Assembly (NCBI RefSeq): GCF_938030725.1
Contig: NZ_CALHIQ010000031.1
Coordinates: 1-34,881, forward strand
Length of the DNA stretch: 34,881 nucleotides
DNA from: an uncultured Fretibacterium sp.
GTDB lineage: Bacteria; Synergistota; Synergistia; Synergistales; Aminobacteriaceae
Direction of reading: 5' to 3'
In this document: positions 8,508 through 16,920 of the stretch, piece by piece
How positions within the stretch are numbered: the first letter of the stretch is position 1
Layout of the letters: each line of letters begins with the position of its first letter
Made by a program: the position numbers and the translations under genes
Notes under the pieces: generated by a model
What the model was told of the DNA's origin: nothing
What the model saw: only the letters and a program-made list of their open reading frames with translations
Database searches by the model: none

Positions 8508-9443
8508 TTGAGCGAGTATTCCATCGAGGTCAAAAATCCCAGGGCGCGGGAGGCCCTGGACCGCCTTGCGCCCGTCCTGCACGGCAAGGACGCCGTGCTG
8601 CTTCGGCTTTTGGTGTGCGTGTTCGCGGGTGGCCACCTCCTGCTGGAGGACATGCCCGGCCTCGGCAAGACGACGCTGGCCCTGGCGGCTTCGCGCCTCC
8701 TGGGCCTGAGCTTCGGCCGCGTGCAGTGCACGAACGACCTCCTGCCCACGGACGTCACGGGCGTGAACGTCTACCGGGCGGACAGCGGTCAGTTCCAGTT
8801 CTACGCGGGGCCGGTATTTCACCACCTGCTGCTGGTGGACGAGATCAACCGCGCGACGCCCAAGACCCAGAGTGCCCTCCTGGAGGCCATGGGGGAGGAG
8901 CAGGTGACCGTGGACGGGCGAAGCTACGCCCTGCCCAATCCCTTCTTCGTCATCGCGACACAGAACCCCGTCGAGAACGCGGGGACCTTCCCCCTGCCGG
9001 AGTCCCAGATGGACCGCTTCATGATCAAGACGTCCATCGGCTACCCCTCCCGGGAGGACGAGCGCCGAATCCTGCGCCTCGGCCCTCAGAAGAATGACTT
9101 CGCGTCCTTCCAGCCCCTGTTCACGCCGGACGAGATCGTGGCGCTTCAGGGACAGATCGAGCGCGGCATCCGCGTGGGCGACAGGCTCCTGGACTACGTC
9201 CTGGACCTGGAGCAACGGACGAGGACGCACCCCCTTCTGGAGGGCGGGATATCCCCGCGGGGCGGGATGATGATCCTGCGGGTGGCCCGCACGCTGGCCT
9301 GGCTGGGGGGGCGGGACTACGTCGTCCCGGAGGACGTTCGCTTCCTGGCCCTTGAAACCTGGGCCCATCGTCTTCAGGCCCGGAAGGGGGCGTCGGGCGC
9401 GGGCGTCCTGAGCCAGATCCTGAGCGAGACGCCCATTCCCTGA
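8508..9443 (+). CDS. MoxR-family AAA+ ATPase
   Basis: Member of the MoxR AAA+ group, thought to act as chaperones that assemble or activate partner complexes. The 311-residue protein has Walker A EDMPGLGKTT (47-56), Walker B LLLVDEIN (107-114), sensor 1 ATQNP (150-154) and the PESQMDRF stretch (164-171) typical of MoxR. It starts with TTG at 8508, supported by AGGAGG at 8495-8500, only 16 nt after the ABC ATPase stop. Its stop overlaps the next start as TGATG. The following DUF58 and transglutaminase genes form the widespread MoxR-DUF58-transglutaminase module, whose substrate is generally unknown. Confidence 0.93.
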   Translation: MSEYSIEVKNPRAREALDRLAPVLHGKDAVLLRLLVCVFAGGHLLLEDMPGLGKTTLALAASRLLGLSFGRVQCTNDLLPTDVTGVNVYRADSGQFQFYAGPVFHHLLLVDEINRATPKTQSALLEAMGEEQVTVDGRSYALPNPFFVIATQNPVENAGTFPLPESQMDRFMIKTSIGYPSREDERRILRLGPQKNDFASFQPLFTPDEIVALQGQIERGIRVGDRLLDYVLDLEQRTRTHPLLEGGISPRGGMMILRVARTLAWLGGRDYVVPEDVRFLALETWAHRLQARKGASGAGVLSQILSETPIP

Positions 9444-10408
9444 TGCCCGTCCTCTCCGCCTTCAGGGGACGCCGCCGTTCGAGGAAGGATAGGCCCTGGA
9501 CCGGCTCTCCGATCATCCGGCTCCGCACCGCGGGGACGGTCTACACGCTCCTGACGATCATGCTGGGTGTGGTGGCCGTCAACAGCGGAAACAACCTGCT
9601 GTACCTGCTGACGGCCCTCCTTCTGGGATACATGCTGGCCTCAGGCGTCGCGGGGCGGCGCAACATCATGGGGGCGCGGGCTGCACTGGAGCTGCCGGAC
9701 GAGATCTACGCGGGCATCCCCTTCGAGGCCTCCATCCGCGTCGAGAACCCGCGCTCCGCTCCGCTCCACATGATCGAGGTGACGGTGCGCCTGGAGGAAG
9801 GGGAGGGGGTTGCCCCCCGCGCCTTCTTCGGCGTCGTCCCTCCGCACGGGGCGGCGAGCCGCGGCGTCGTACTGACCCTGCCGCGACGCGGGACGGTCCG
9901 CGTGGCCCTTGAGGTTTCCTCCGTGTTCCCCTTCGACTTCTTCACCCGCTTTGCCTGGGACCGGAACTGGACGACGGCGCTGACCTTTCCCACGCCGGCT
10001 CCCGACGCGTCGGTGGTTGCGGTCGGCGAGGCGGAGGAGGAGGGGGCGGCGTCCGTCGGTTCCTCCCGGAGCGACGACGCCTCCGACGCGGCTGGGGTCA
10101 GGCCGTATCAGACGGGAGACCCCGTAAGCCGCGTGCACTGGAAGATCACGGCCCGCACGGGGAAGCTGAGCACCCGCCTCCTTGAGGGCGAGGCGCCCGT
10201 GGGGCTGCTGATCGACCTGGACGGGCTGGTGCGCGACGGGCTGGAGCGCGGCCTGTCCGCGGCGGCGGGGCGAATCCTGCAGGCGGAGCGCGAGAGCGCG
10301 CCCATCGGCATGATGGATCGGGGAACGCTTTTTCCGCCGGCCCCGGGCCGACAGAACCGCCTTGCCCTCCTGCGGCGGCTGGCCCTCTACGAGGGGGCAG
10401 CGCGATGA
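9443..10408 (+). CDS. DUF58 domain membrane protein
   Basis: Partner of the MoxR ATPase; biochemical role not established for the family. The 321-residue protein has two membrane helices close together near residues 31-48 and 52-70, then a cytoplasmic or exported beta-rich region, and the DUF58 signature RPYQTGDPVSRVHWKITA (220-237). ATG 9443 overlaps the moxR stop by one base, and its own stop overlaps the next start by 4 nt, so the three proteins are probably made in fixed ratio. A von Willebrand factor A-like fold is common in this family, but I cannot show the metal site here. Confidence 0.9.
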   Translation: MPVLSAFRGRRRSRKDRPWTGSPIIRLRTAGTVYTLLTIMLGVVAVNSGNNLLYLLTALLLGYMLASGVAGRRNIMGARAALELPDEIYAGIPFEASIRVENPRSAPLHMIEVTVRLEEGEGVAPRAFFGVVPPHGAASRGVVLTLPRRGTVRVALEVSSVFPFDFFTRFAWDRNWTTALTFPTPAPDASVVAVGEAEEEGAASVGSSRSDDASDAAGVRPYQTGDPVSRVHWKITARTGKLSTRLLEGEAPVGLLIDLDGLVRDGLERGLSAAAGRILQAERESAPIGMMDRGTLFPPAPGRQNRLALLRRLALYEGAAR

Positions 10409-12390
10409 CGAGCCCTACTTCGGTTGTCGCACCCCGGACGCGCCCCATCCGCTTCTACCTGGACCTCCTGCTTCCGGTCTGCGGGCTGATGTGCTTTGCG
10501 ATGGCGCAGGACGGCATCAGCGCCGCTGCAGGCTGGGCCTTCCTGCTGGGCCTGGCGGTGGTGGGAGCCGCCTCCTTTCTGGACCTGCCCCGGCCGCCGG
10601 GCTTCGTCACCTTTGCGGCGGTGCTCCTGCTGCTGATCCCCATCCTGGGGCAGATATCGCTCCGCTATGCGGCGGAGCCGTTGCTTGAGGCGATCCTCCT
10701 CCTGTTTCTGCTCCGCGTGTACGAGAGGCGCGGTCCGCGCGAATACGCCCAGGTGGTCATCATCCTGCTGGCCGCCGCCGTAATCTACGCCGTCCTGTCC
10801 GTCGAGCGCGTCTTCATGACGGTCTGCGTCGGCGTGGGGATCGTGGGCTCCATGATCCTGATGATGTCCGCCTGGATGCGCCGGGAGCCGGATGCGCGCC
10901 TCAGCTGGAGCGACGTGAGGGGCCTCCTTGCCCGCGCCCTGGGCATGTTCCTCGTGATGCTGCCCCTGTGTCTCCTGCTCTTCTTCGCGGCGCCGCGCTT
11001 CCGAAGCCCCTTTCGCGTTTCACAGGGTGGTTTCGGCGCGACGACGGGTTTCTCGGATCAACTCAGCCTGGGGGACGTGGGGCAGATTCAGGAGAGCGGA
11101 CGCCTGGCCTTTCGGGCGGAGATGCGGGACATTGCGCCGCGAACGCCCTATTGGCGCGGCGTGGTGCTGTCCCTGTTCACCGGAGACACCTGGACAGTCA
11201 ACCTGGTGGGGCGCCGCGGAGGTTGGGACGCCCCAACCTCCGGCGCGGAGAACCTGCGCTACTCGATCCAGATGGAACCCAGCGGACACCGCTGGCTGTT
11301 CACCCTGGACCGCCCAGTGACCCTTTGGGGGACCGATGCCCTAGACCTGGGCAACGGGACCTACGCACACCGCTCCTTCAATGGAGCGCGCTACGAGGCG
11401 GAGTCCGTCCTCGATCCGACGGGTGGCGGCAGCTTGACGCCGCGGGACGAGGCCCTCTGCCTTCAGCTGCCGGAGGGGTATTCCCCAGCCGTTCGCCGCC
11501 TTGCGGAGGAGATCGCGGGGGGAGCGAAGGGTGATCGGGAGAAGATGGAGGCCGTCGTCGCGCGGCTGTCGGGCGGAGAGTACCGGTGGACGCTGAGGAA
11601 CCTGGCGCAGGGACGGAACGCACTGGAGGACTTCCTGCTCCGCCTGAAGCGCGGCAACTGCGAGTACTTCGCATCGGCCGCCGGGGTGATGCTGCGGATG
11701 CTGGGCGTCCCCGCCCGGCTGGTGGGGGGCTACCGGGGCGGAGACTACAACCGCACCGGAGGCTTCTACTCGGTTAGGGACCTGAACGCCCACGTCTGGG
11801 TGGAGGCCTGGGACCGGGCGAGCCGTGCCTGGATTCGGCTGGACCCGACGCCGACGGCGTTGGAGGACGAGGTGGAAGCGGAGGTCCTCGCCTCGGGCAG
11901 TGGTTGGGGCGAGTTCTGGGACTACCTGGACTATCAGTGGAACCGTTATTTCGTGGCCTACGGCGGCAGCCAGCAGGCACAGTGGGCCGGAGCGCTGCGG
12001 TCCCTCCTGAGGAACCCCCGTGCTGCCCTCCCCTCCGTGGGAAGCTTCATGGATGGCACGGGGCGCGGGGCTTCCCGCGCAGCCTTTGCGGTAGGGGCGG
12101 TGATCTTGGCGTTGGCCAGCGGCTGGGGGGTATGGCGCTATGCGCACCGCGACGAGCGGGCCGCCCTGCTCCGTCGGTTTGATCGCCTCATGGCCCGGCG
12201 CGGCTTCGTGCGCTCCCCCTGCGTGGGGCTCCTGGAGTTCGCCTGGACCCTGCCGGAGCCGCTGAGGGCGGACGCTCTCGACTTCGCCTCGGGCCTCTCC
12301 GCCGTGTTCTACGGTGGACGCGAACTGGACGGGCCGTGCCGCGAGGCCCTGCTGCGGGCGCTGTCGGCCCTGTCCTCGACAAGGGGTTAG
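10405..12390 (+). CDS. Membrane-anchored transglutaminase-like protease (DUF3488/transglutaminase core)
   Basis: Third member of the MoxR module. The 661-residue protein has about five or six membrane helices in residues 17-195, then a large exported region with a transglutaminase-like core. The catalytic triad is intact: Cys419 in RGNCEYFAS, His463 in NAHVWVEA and Asp480 in RLDPTPTA. A further helix (about 555-575) leads to a short cytoplasmic tail resembling DUF4129. Proteins of this build are proposed to act as cysteine proteases or crosslinking enzymes at the cell surface. ATG 10405 overlaps the upstream gene as ATGA. Confidence 0.92.
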   Translation: MTSPTSVVAPRTRPIRFYLDLLLPVCGLMCFAMAQDGISAAAGWAFLLGLAVVGAASFLDLPRPPGFVTFAAVLLLLIPILGQISLRYAAEPLLEAILLLFLLRVYERRGPREYAQVVIILLAAAVIYAVLSVERVFMTVCVGVGIVGSMILMMSAWMRREPDARLSWSDVRGLLARALGMFLVMLPLCLLLFFAAPRFRSPFRVSQGGFGATTGFSDQLSLGDVGQIQESGRLAFRAEMRDIAPRTPYWRGVVLSLFTGDTWTVNLVGRRGGWDAPTSGAENLRYSIQMEPSGHRWLFTLDRPVTLWGTDALDLGNGTYAHRSFNGARYEAESVLDPTGGGSLTPRDEALCLQLPEGYSPAVRRLAEEIAGGAKGDREKMEAVVARLSGGEYRWTLRNLAQGRNALEDFLLRLKRGNCEYFASAAGVMLRMLGVPARLVGGYRGGDYNRTGGFYSVRDLNAHVWVEAWDRASRAWIRLDPTPTALEDEVEAEVLASGSGWGEFWDYLDYQWNRYFVAYGGSQQAQWAGALRSLLRNPRAALPSVGSFMDGTGRGASRAAFAVGAVILALASGWGVWRYAHRDERAALLRRFDRLMARRGFVRSPCVGLLEFAWTLPEPLRADALDFASGLSAVFYGGRELDGPCREALLRALSALSSTRG

Positions 12391-12434
12391 CGGTCGGGGC
12401 GGCGCAAGCCCAGGCATTTTTAAGATAGTGTGAG

Positions 12435-12461
12435 CGGGACCTCATGCACGGGGCGGTCCCG
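12435..12461 (+). other. Inverted repeat upstream of the diguanylate cyclase gene
   Basis: Seven-base arms (CGGGACC 12435-12441 and GGTCCCG 12455-12461) flank 13 nt. The repeat ends about 20 nt before the start at 12483. With no T-run it is not an evident terminator; it may be an operator or a leader hairpin. Confidence 0.3.
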
Positions 12462-12482
12462 ACGGGAAGGAAGGGTGCTCTC

Positions 12483-14288
12483 ATGGCAGACAGGGGGATC
12501 GATTTTCGTTCCAGGGCAGCCAAGGGCTCGGCGACCCCGGCGTCGGGCGACGACCGCGGCCTCCATCGCCGCGTTCAGGAGCTGGAGCGGATGCGGGAGC
12601 AGTACGAGCTGGAGGCTGCAGCGTTTGAGGACCTGGATCGCCTCTACCGGGGACTGGCGGACAGCGGGGCCTTTTTGTACGCCTTCGTGGACGTCCGGGG
12701 CACGTTTCTGTTCATGAACCGCGGGATGCAGCTATTCCTGGGACAAGACCCCGAAGGGGGCGCGCCGGAAACCCTCCTGTCGCGTTGCCCCTTTGGACAG
12801 ATCGAGGCGATGCGCGGCCTGCTGCACGACGCCATGGGAGGGCCCGTGGCGGCGGTGGTGCCCCTGGCGCGCCCGGACGGGGTCAGTATCTGGATGGACG
12901 CGGAATTTTCAGCGATGGACGTTCGGGGCGAACCCGCGCTGCAGGTCATCGGGGTGGACGTGACGGAGTGGGTGAACCTCCGGGAGCAACCGGAGCCCGG
13001 ATGGAAGCACGGCGTGTGGAGCCGCGTTCTGGACTGTTGTCCGGGATTGCTCTGCTGCGTCGTAGATCGGCAGGGCACGCTGCTCTACGCCTCTCAGGGG
13101 TACAGCGCCCTCGCCCTGCGGGTCCTGGGCCATCGCTGCGAGGTAGGGAAGCGCTACCCCCCGCTTCAATCGAAGACGGACAAGTCCCTTCACGACATCT
13201 TGATGGCGGCTGCGCTGGGGCAGACCAGCGGCGTGGAGATCGAAGAACGCCACAGCGAAGGGGACCGGCTCTGGAGCTTCACAGCGGCGCCCCTTGAGCT
13301 GAACGGCAGCCTGGAGGGGGTGGCAGTGCGCGTCCTCCCCGTGCAGGTGCCGCAGATCCGGCAGCCCGCGCCGCCACCGGACGCCCCGGAGCCGCCGGCC
13401 CCTGCCGTCGAGCCTCCGGTGGAGCCGTCCGAGCGAGCGGGCATCCTGAACGCCTTCGCCGTCCCGACGGCCGTGGTGAACGAGCGCGGGGTATGCCTTG
13501 CGGCCAACGCGCCCTTCATCCTCGCGCTGGACGCCAGGGAAAAGGTGGTCGGTTCTCGCCTCCTCGACCTGATCCCCAGGGACGGTCCCGCGAACGCGGA
13601 CTTCCACGAGAAGTTTCCCGACGTGCTGCAGGCCCGCGAGGGGCGCCTCTCCTGCCGCCTCTCGTCCCGGGACGGGGACCTGACGTGGTTTGAGGTCGGC
13701 GTTCGGCCCCTGGAGTGGGCCGGGTTTCGCGCTGCGCTCCTGACGTGTGAGGACGTGACGCTCCTGCGCCGGACGCAGGAACAGCTACAGCGCGCCGCCG
13801 TGACGGACCGCTCCACTGGCGTCCTGAACCGCCAGGGCATGGAGCGCGTCCTGTCCCGTGAGATGGAGCGCGCCGTCCGGGACAAGACGCCCCTCAGCCT
13901 GATGATCATGGACATCGACGGCTTCCGGCGCCTGAACGAGAGCAAAGGGTACGCGGCGGCGGAGCTCGTCCTGAAGACGCTGATCGCGCTCTGTCAGGGG
14001 CTCCTCGCTGTGGAGGACGTCATCGGGCGGTGGGGCGGGGACGAGTTCATGGTGCTGACGCCCCGCTCCTCCGAGGCTGCGCGGATCCTGGCGGATTCGA
14101 TGCGGGACCTGGCTCACAGCGGGTCCTTCGGTGCGGAGGGCGCCCTGACGCTCAGCGTCGGCATTGCGCAGTTTCGCGCGGAGATGGACCTCTCCAGCCT
14201 GGTGGGCGCTGCCTACGACGCGATGGTCCGGGCCAAGCGGAGCGGAGGGAACCGCGCCGTGACGGCGGAGGACGGCGAGGGCCGCTAG
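12483..14288 (+). CDS. Diguanylate cyclase with PAS-like sensor domains (GGDEF)
   Basis: Predicted to make cyclic di-GMP from two GTP. The 601-residue protein has no membrane helix. It starts with a short coiled coil (about 20-50), has three PAS-like regions (about 58-165, 180-290, 325-430) with a proline-rich linker near 285-320, and ends with a GGDEF domain (about 440-600). The active-site loop RWGGDEFMVL is intact near 516-525. The usual RxxD inhibitory site upstream reads AVED, so product feedback through that site is probably lost. The conserved GH and GD pairs of the nucleotide-binding helix are GY and AE. ATG 12483 follows GGAAGGAAGGG at 12465-12475; ATG 12444 is in frame but lies in the inverted repeat. 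Confidence 0.9.
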   Translation: MADRGIDFRSRAAKGSATPASGDDRGLHRRVQELERMREQYELEAAAFEDLDRLYRGLADSGAFLYAFVDVRGTFLFMNRGMQLFLGQDPEGGAPETLLSRCPFGQIEAMRGLLHDAMGGPVAAVVPLARPDGVSIWMDAEFSAMDVRGEPALQVIGVDVTEWVNLREQPEPGWKHGVWSRVLDCCPGLLCCVVDRQGTLLYASQGYSALALRVLGHRCEVGKRYPPLQSKTDKSLHDILMAAALGQTSGVEIEERHSEGDRLWSFTAAPLELNGSLEGVAVRVLPVQVPQIRQPAPPPDAPEPPAPAVEPPVEPSERAGILNAFAVPTAVVNERGVCLAANAPFILALDAREKVVGSRLLDLIPRDGPANADFHEKFPDVLQAREGRLSCRLSSRDGDLTWFEVGVRPLEWAGFRAALLTCEDVTLLRRTQEQLQRAAVTDRSTGVLNRQGMERVLSREMERAVRDKTPLSLMIMDIDGFRRLNESKGYAAAELVLKTLIALCQGLLAVEDVIGRWGGDEFMVLTPRSSEAARILADSMRDLAHSGSFGAEGALTLSVGIAQFRAEMDLSSLVGAAYDAMVRAKRSGGNRAVTAEDGEGR

Positions 14289-14336
14289 ACGGCCGGGGCC
14301 GCCCCGGACGCAGGCGAGCTTAATTGAGGATGGTGT

Positions 14337-14984
14337 GTGGATTTGGGACAGATTCAGATCATCGTTGAGGGCATGACGGCGAGCGGCAAGTCCACGGTGG
14401 TGGACCTGCTGGCGGAGCGCCTGGGGTTCAAGGTGATGCCGGAGGAGTTTCGCGACCAGCACGACCTCCTGAGCCGCTTCCACCACGACCGGCGGTGGGC
14501 GTTCCCCATGCAGCTGAACTTCCTGGTGACGCGCTTTGCACAGTACCTCTGCGCGTCGGAGGAAAACGATTACATCATGGACCGCAGCATCTTTGGCGAC
14601 AAGGTCTACGCCACGCTCTACTACAAGCAGCACTACTTCACGGACAGCCAGTTCGGCTGCTACCTGACGCTCTATGACTCCCTGTTGAGGAACACGGCGT
14701 CCCCGCGGCTCCTGATCCTGGTGCGCTGTCCCTTTGAGGAGATACTGCGCCGCATCCGGGCGCGGGGCCGTCAGGACGAGATCGACGCCGGAGTGGAGTA
14801 CTGGCGCCTGCTCTTCGACGCCTATCAGCCGTTCCTCGAATTCGTGCGCAAGGAGATGCAGATCCCGAACGTCCTGGAGCTGGACCTTGCGGACCCGGCC
14901 TTCATCAAGACGCCGGAGCGCGTGGAGAGGTTCCTGGATGACGTGAGGGCCTTCTTCCCGGAGCGCTTTGCGGGGTTGCAGTAA
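14337..14984 (+). CDS. Deoxynucleoside kinase (dGK/dCK/dAK family)
   Basis: Salvage enzyme that phosphorylates deoxynucleosides. The 215-residue protein has the P-loop GMTASGKST (12-20), the substrate Glu in PEEF (35-38), the DRS motif (82-84) and an arginine-rich lid (RIRARGRQDE). The length is standard for the family. It starts with GTG at 14337, supported by TGAGGA at 14325-14330. The 48-nt gap after the cyclase gene contains a 6-bp GC hairpin (14293-14298 with 14302-14307). Substrate choice among dG, dA and dC cannot be settled by eye. Confidence 0.88.
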   Translation: MDLGQIQIIVEGMTASGKSTVVDLLAERLGFKVMPEEFRDQHDLLSRFHHDRRWAFPMQLNFLVTRFAQYLCASEENDYIMDRSIFGDKVYATLYYKQHYFTDSQFGCYLTLYDSLLRNTASPRLLILVRCPFEEILRRIRARGRQDEIDAGVEYWRLLFDAYQPFLEFVRKEMQIPNVLELDLADPAFIKTPERVERFLDDVRAFFPERFAGLQ

Positions 14985-14989
14985 GGGCC

Positions 14990-15139
14990 TGTGACGCCGC
15001 GATCGTCGGCGCAGGACCCGTAGACCTCTTCACGGCGGCGGAGTTGGCGCGCCACGGCAAGAAGGCCCGGATCGCCGACGAGGGGTTGTGCCTGAGGATC
15101 GTCCGGGAGGCGAACAGAGGAAGGTCGCTCAGGCTGTAG
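14990..15139 (+). pseudogene. N-terminal remnant of a FAD-dependent oxidoreductase
   Basis: Reading codons from 14990 to the stop at 15139 gives a classic dinucleotide-binding start: a hydrophobic strand, the loop VGAGPVDLF (from about 15005), a helix TAAELARHG, then a second strand ending in the acidic ARIADEG. This is the beta-alpha-beta unit of FAD/NAD(P)-dependent dehydrogenases. There is no start codon or ribosome site in this frame and only about 49 codons remain, where intact proteins have 400 or more. The third Gly of the GxGxxG pattern is Asp. I read it as a decayed gene start left after a deletion. Confidence 0.7.
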
Positions 15140-15167
15140 CAATCCAACCCTGTGGTTTCAGAGAGGC

Positions 15168-16037
15168 TCACACGTTTCCGAGGTGTACGTGCGCGAGCTC
15201 TGCGCGGGCTGCCTCCTCCATGCGGCGCAGGAGGGCGCGGGACGTGGGGGGTGCGTCGTGGTGCCGCGCGGGGAAACAGCGCGTGATGTGCAGGGGGATG
15301 TCTCGCGACAGGGAGGCGATCCAGCCCACCATCTCCGAGAAGGCCGCCATACCGTCGTCCAATCCGGGAACGGCGAGGTGCGTCAACTCCACGTGGACGC
15401 CGCCCCGCACCCACAGGGCGATGGTCCGCTTCACGGCCTCCAGGTCCCCACCGAGCCGCCGATACCCCTCCGGCGTGAACGCCTTCAGGTCCACGTTCGC
15501 CGCGCTGACCCAGGGCAGGAGGTCCCGTGCCGCCTCCTCCGACATCGCCCCGTTCGTGACGAGGACCGCCGCGACCCCCGCCTTCCTCAGCAGGGGGGTG
15601 GCCTCCAGGAGGTACTCCGCCTGAAGGGTCGGCTCGTTGTAGGTGAAAGCCAGAGCGTCCAGACCCAGCCCCCGGACCTCCCTCGCCAGCGCCTCCGGCG
15701 GCAGGAACGGGACGGAGGCACTGGCGTCGTAGACGCTTTTCGCCGGTCGGGCTATGCGCCAGTTCTGGCAGAAGGGACAGTCCATCGTGCAGCCCAGGCT
15801 CCCCAGCGAGTAGATGAGGCTGCCGGGCCGCCAGTGGGCGAGGGGCTTCTTTTCGACGGGGTCCACGGCCCGTGCGCAGAACCGACCGAGCCAGGGCGAG
15901 AGGAGCGTTCCCCCGTGGTTGAGGCGGACGCCACACGCCCCCGCGGCCCCGTCCGCGATGCGACACCCGCGAAAACACAGGCCACAGGAAACGCGCCCGT
16001 CCTCCTCGCGATTCCACCAACGCGCCGCCATGCCCAT
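15168..16037 (-). CDS. amrS: AmmeMemoRadiSam-system radical SAM enzyme, C-terminus shortened
   Basis: Radical SAM protein of the AmmeMemoRadiSam group; the reaction is not established. The 289-residue product has the N-terminal cysteine cluster (Cys18, 21, 25, 35) in the family context CGLCFRGC, then the iron-sulfur motif CTMDCPFC (Cys83, 87, 90). The conserved segments FTYNEPTL and NVDLKAF follow. The reading frame stops right after HVHLGNV, where relatives as I recall them continue for about 25-30 residues with a CxxC pair. The +1 frame beyond the stop gives a tail with one Cys. Activity may be impaired. Start is ATG 16037 or 16031; neither has a good ribosome site. The Memo/AMMECR1 partners are not in the window. 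Confidence 0.85.
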   Translation of the reverse strand: MGMAARWWNREEDGRVSCGLCFRGCRIADGAAGACGVRLNHGGTLLSPWLGRFCARAVDPVEKKPLAHWRPGSLIYSLGSLGCTMDCPFCQNWRIARPAKSVYDASASVPFLPPEALAREVRGLGLDALAFTYNEPTLQAEYLLEATPLLRKAGVAAVLVTNGAMSEEAARDLLPWVSAANVDLKAFTPEGYRRLGGDLEAVKRTIALWVRGGVHVELTHLAVPGLDDGMAAFSEMVGWIASLSRDIPLHITRCFPARHHDAPPTSRALLRRMEEAARAELAHVHLGNV

Positions 16038-16146
16038 CCGCGCCGCAGGCGATCCGCCTCCTCCAGTTGAGGCCGGGGACGCGCTGCCTCTCCCTCCCTT
16101 CTCTTTCTGTCTGTCAAAAACAGGACTTCGGCGCCGAACGCCTCGC

Positions 16147-16917
16147 TTAGATTTGCCAGACCCCCGCCTCCGAGAGCTGGCGGGTGACCGTCCCTGCCCA
16201 GTCCCGGTTGCTGGCGGGGGAGGCCGGGCTGGGGTGGAGGATGCGCAGGATCCGGACGTCTGTATCGCCGAGCGCCTCCCGCGCGCGGGCCTCGGCGAAG
16301 GCCCCCACGCCGACGACCCACTTGGGGGAGAGGGCGCGAACCGCGGCGCGCAGGTGCTCATCGCACGCTGCGTAGAGGGGCGTCCGGAGTTCCGGCGGCA
16401 GGTGGTCCGGCGTGAGGTTGCGTCCACCCTCCGTCCCGTTTTTGCGCGGGGAGAGGGCGATGAAGAGTAGCGGGCAGAAGTTGACGACGAAGTGCTCCTC
16501 GAAGAAGCCCTCCGGGGTCCCGAAGCGTCCGGAGAAGAGCCCCCAAAGACGGCGGCCGCTGACCTCGGAACGCCTGCAGGCGGTGCCCTCAACGGGGTAG
16601 GCGGGGTGCGGATGGGCCGGCCTGCCGTTCAGAGGGACGTCGAGCTTCAGCCAGTCTCGGACGACGGCGGCCTCGCCGAAGGGCACCCCCGTCTGAGCCA
16701 TGCCCCAGGGGCCGGGGTTCATCCCCAGGAACACCACGCGCTTCCGTCCCTGACCAAAGCGCCTCACGTAGGCCGCGAAGGCGTCCCATGCGTAGTCCAG
16801 GGGGTTGTAGACGGCCGCCGCAGGCGGGACGAAGCGCATGGCGTCCACCTCCGCCCTCAGCTTCCGTGCGGCGGCGAGCTGCGCCTCGACGGAGGCCCCG
16901 TCCTGAGTTGCCGGCAC
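16147..16917 (-). CDS. SMUG-type single-strand-selective uracil-DNA glycosylase
   Basis: Base-excision repair enzyme that removes uracil and some oxidised pyrimidines from DNA. The 256-residue protein carries the two family signatures: GMNPGPWGMAQTGVPFGE (65-82, catalytic loop) and HPSPASPASN (228-237, intercalation loop). The pocket stretch NFCPLLF is at 146-152. It starts with GTG at 16917, and its ribosome site GAGGAG is embedded in the last codons of clpC, three bases away. The tight spacing implies co-transcription with ctsR-clpC. SMUG proteins are common in animals and patchy in bacteria. Confidence 0.92.
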   Translation of the reverse strand: MPATQDGASVEAQLAAARKLRAEVDAMRFVPPAAAVYNPLDYAWDAFAAYVRRFGQGRKRVVFLGMNPGPWGMAQTGVPFGEAAVVRDWLKLDVPLNGRPAHPHPAYPVEGTACRRSEVSGRRLWGLFSGRFGTPEGFFEEHFVVNFCPLLFIALSPRKNGTEGGRNLTPDHLPPELRTPLYAACDEHLRAAVRALSPKWVVGVGAFAEARAREALGDTDVRILRILHPSPASPASNRDWAGTVTRQLSEAGVWQI

Positions 16918-16920
16918 CGG

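Noticed and set aside
16112..16117. TTGACA on the minus strand ahead of the radical SAM gene
   Set aside because: The position 17 nt further on reads GGGAGA, not a -10 element, so I do not call a promoter.
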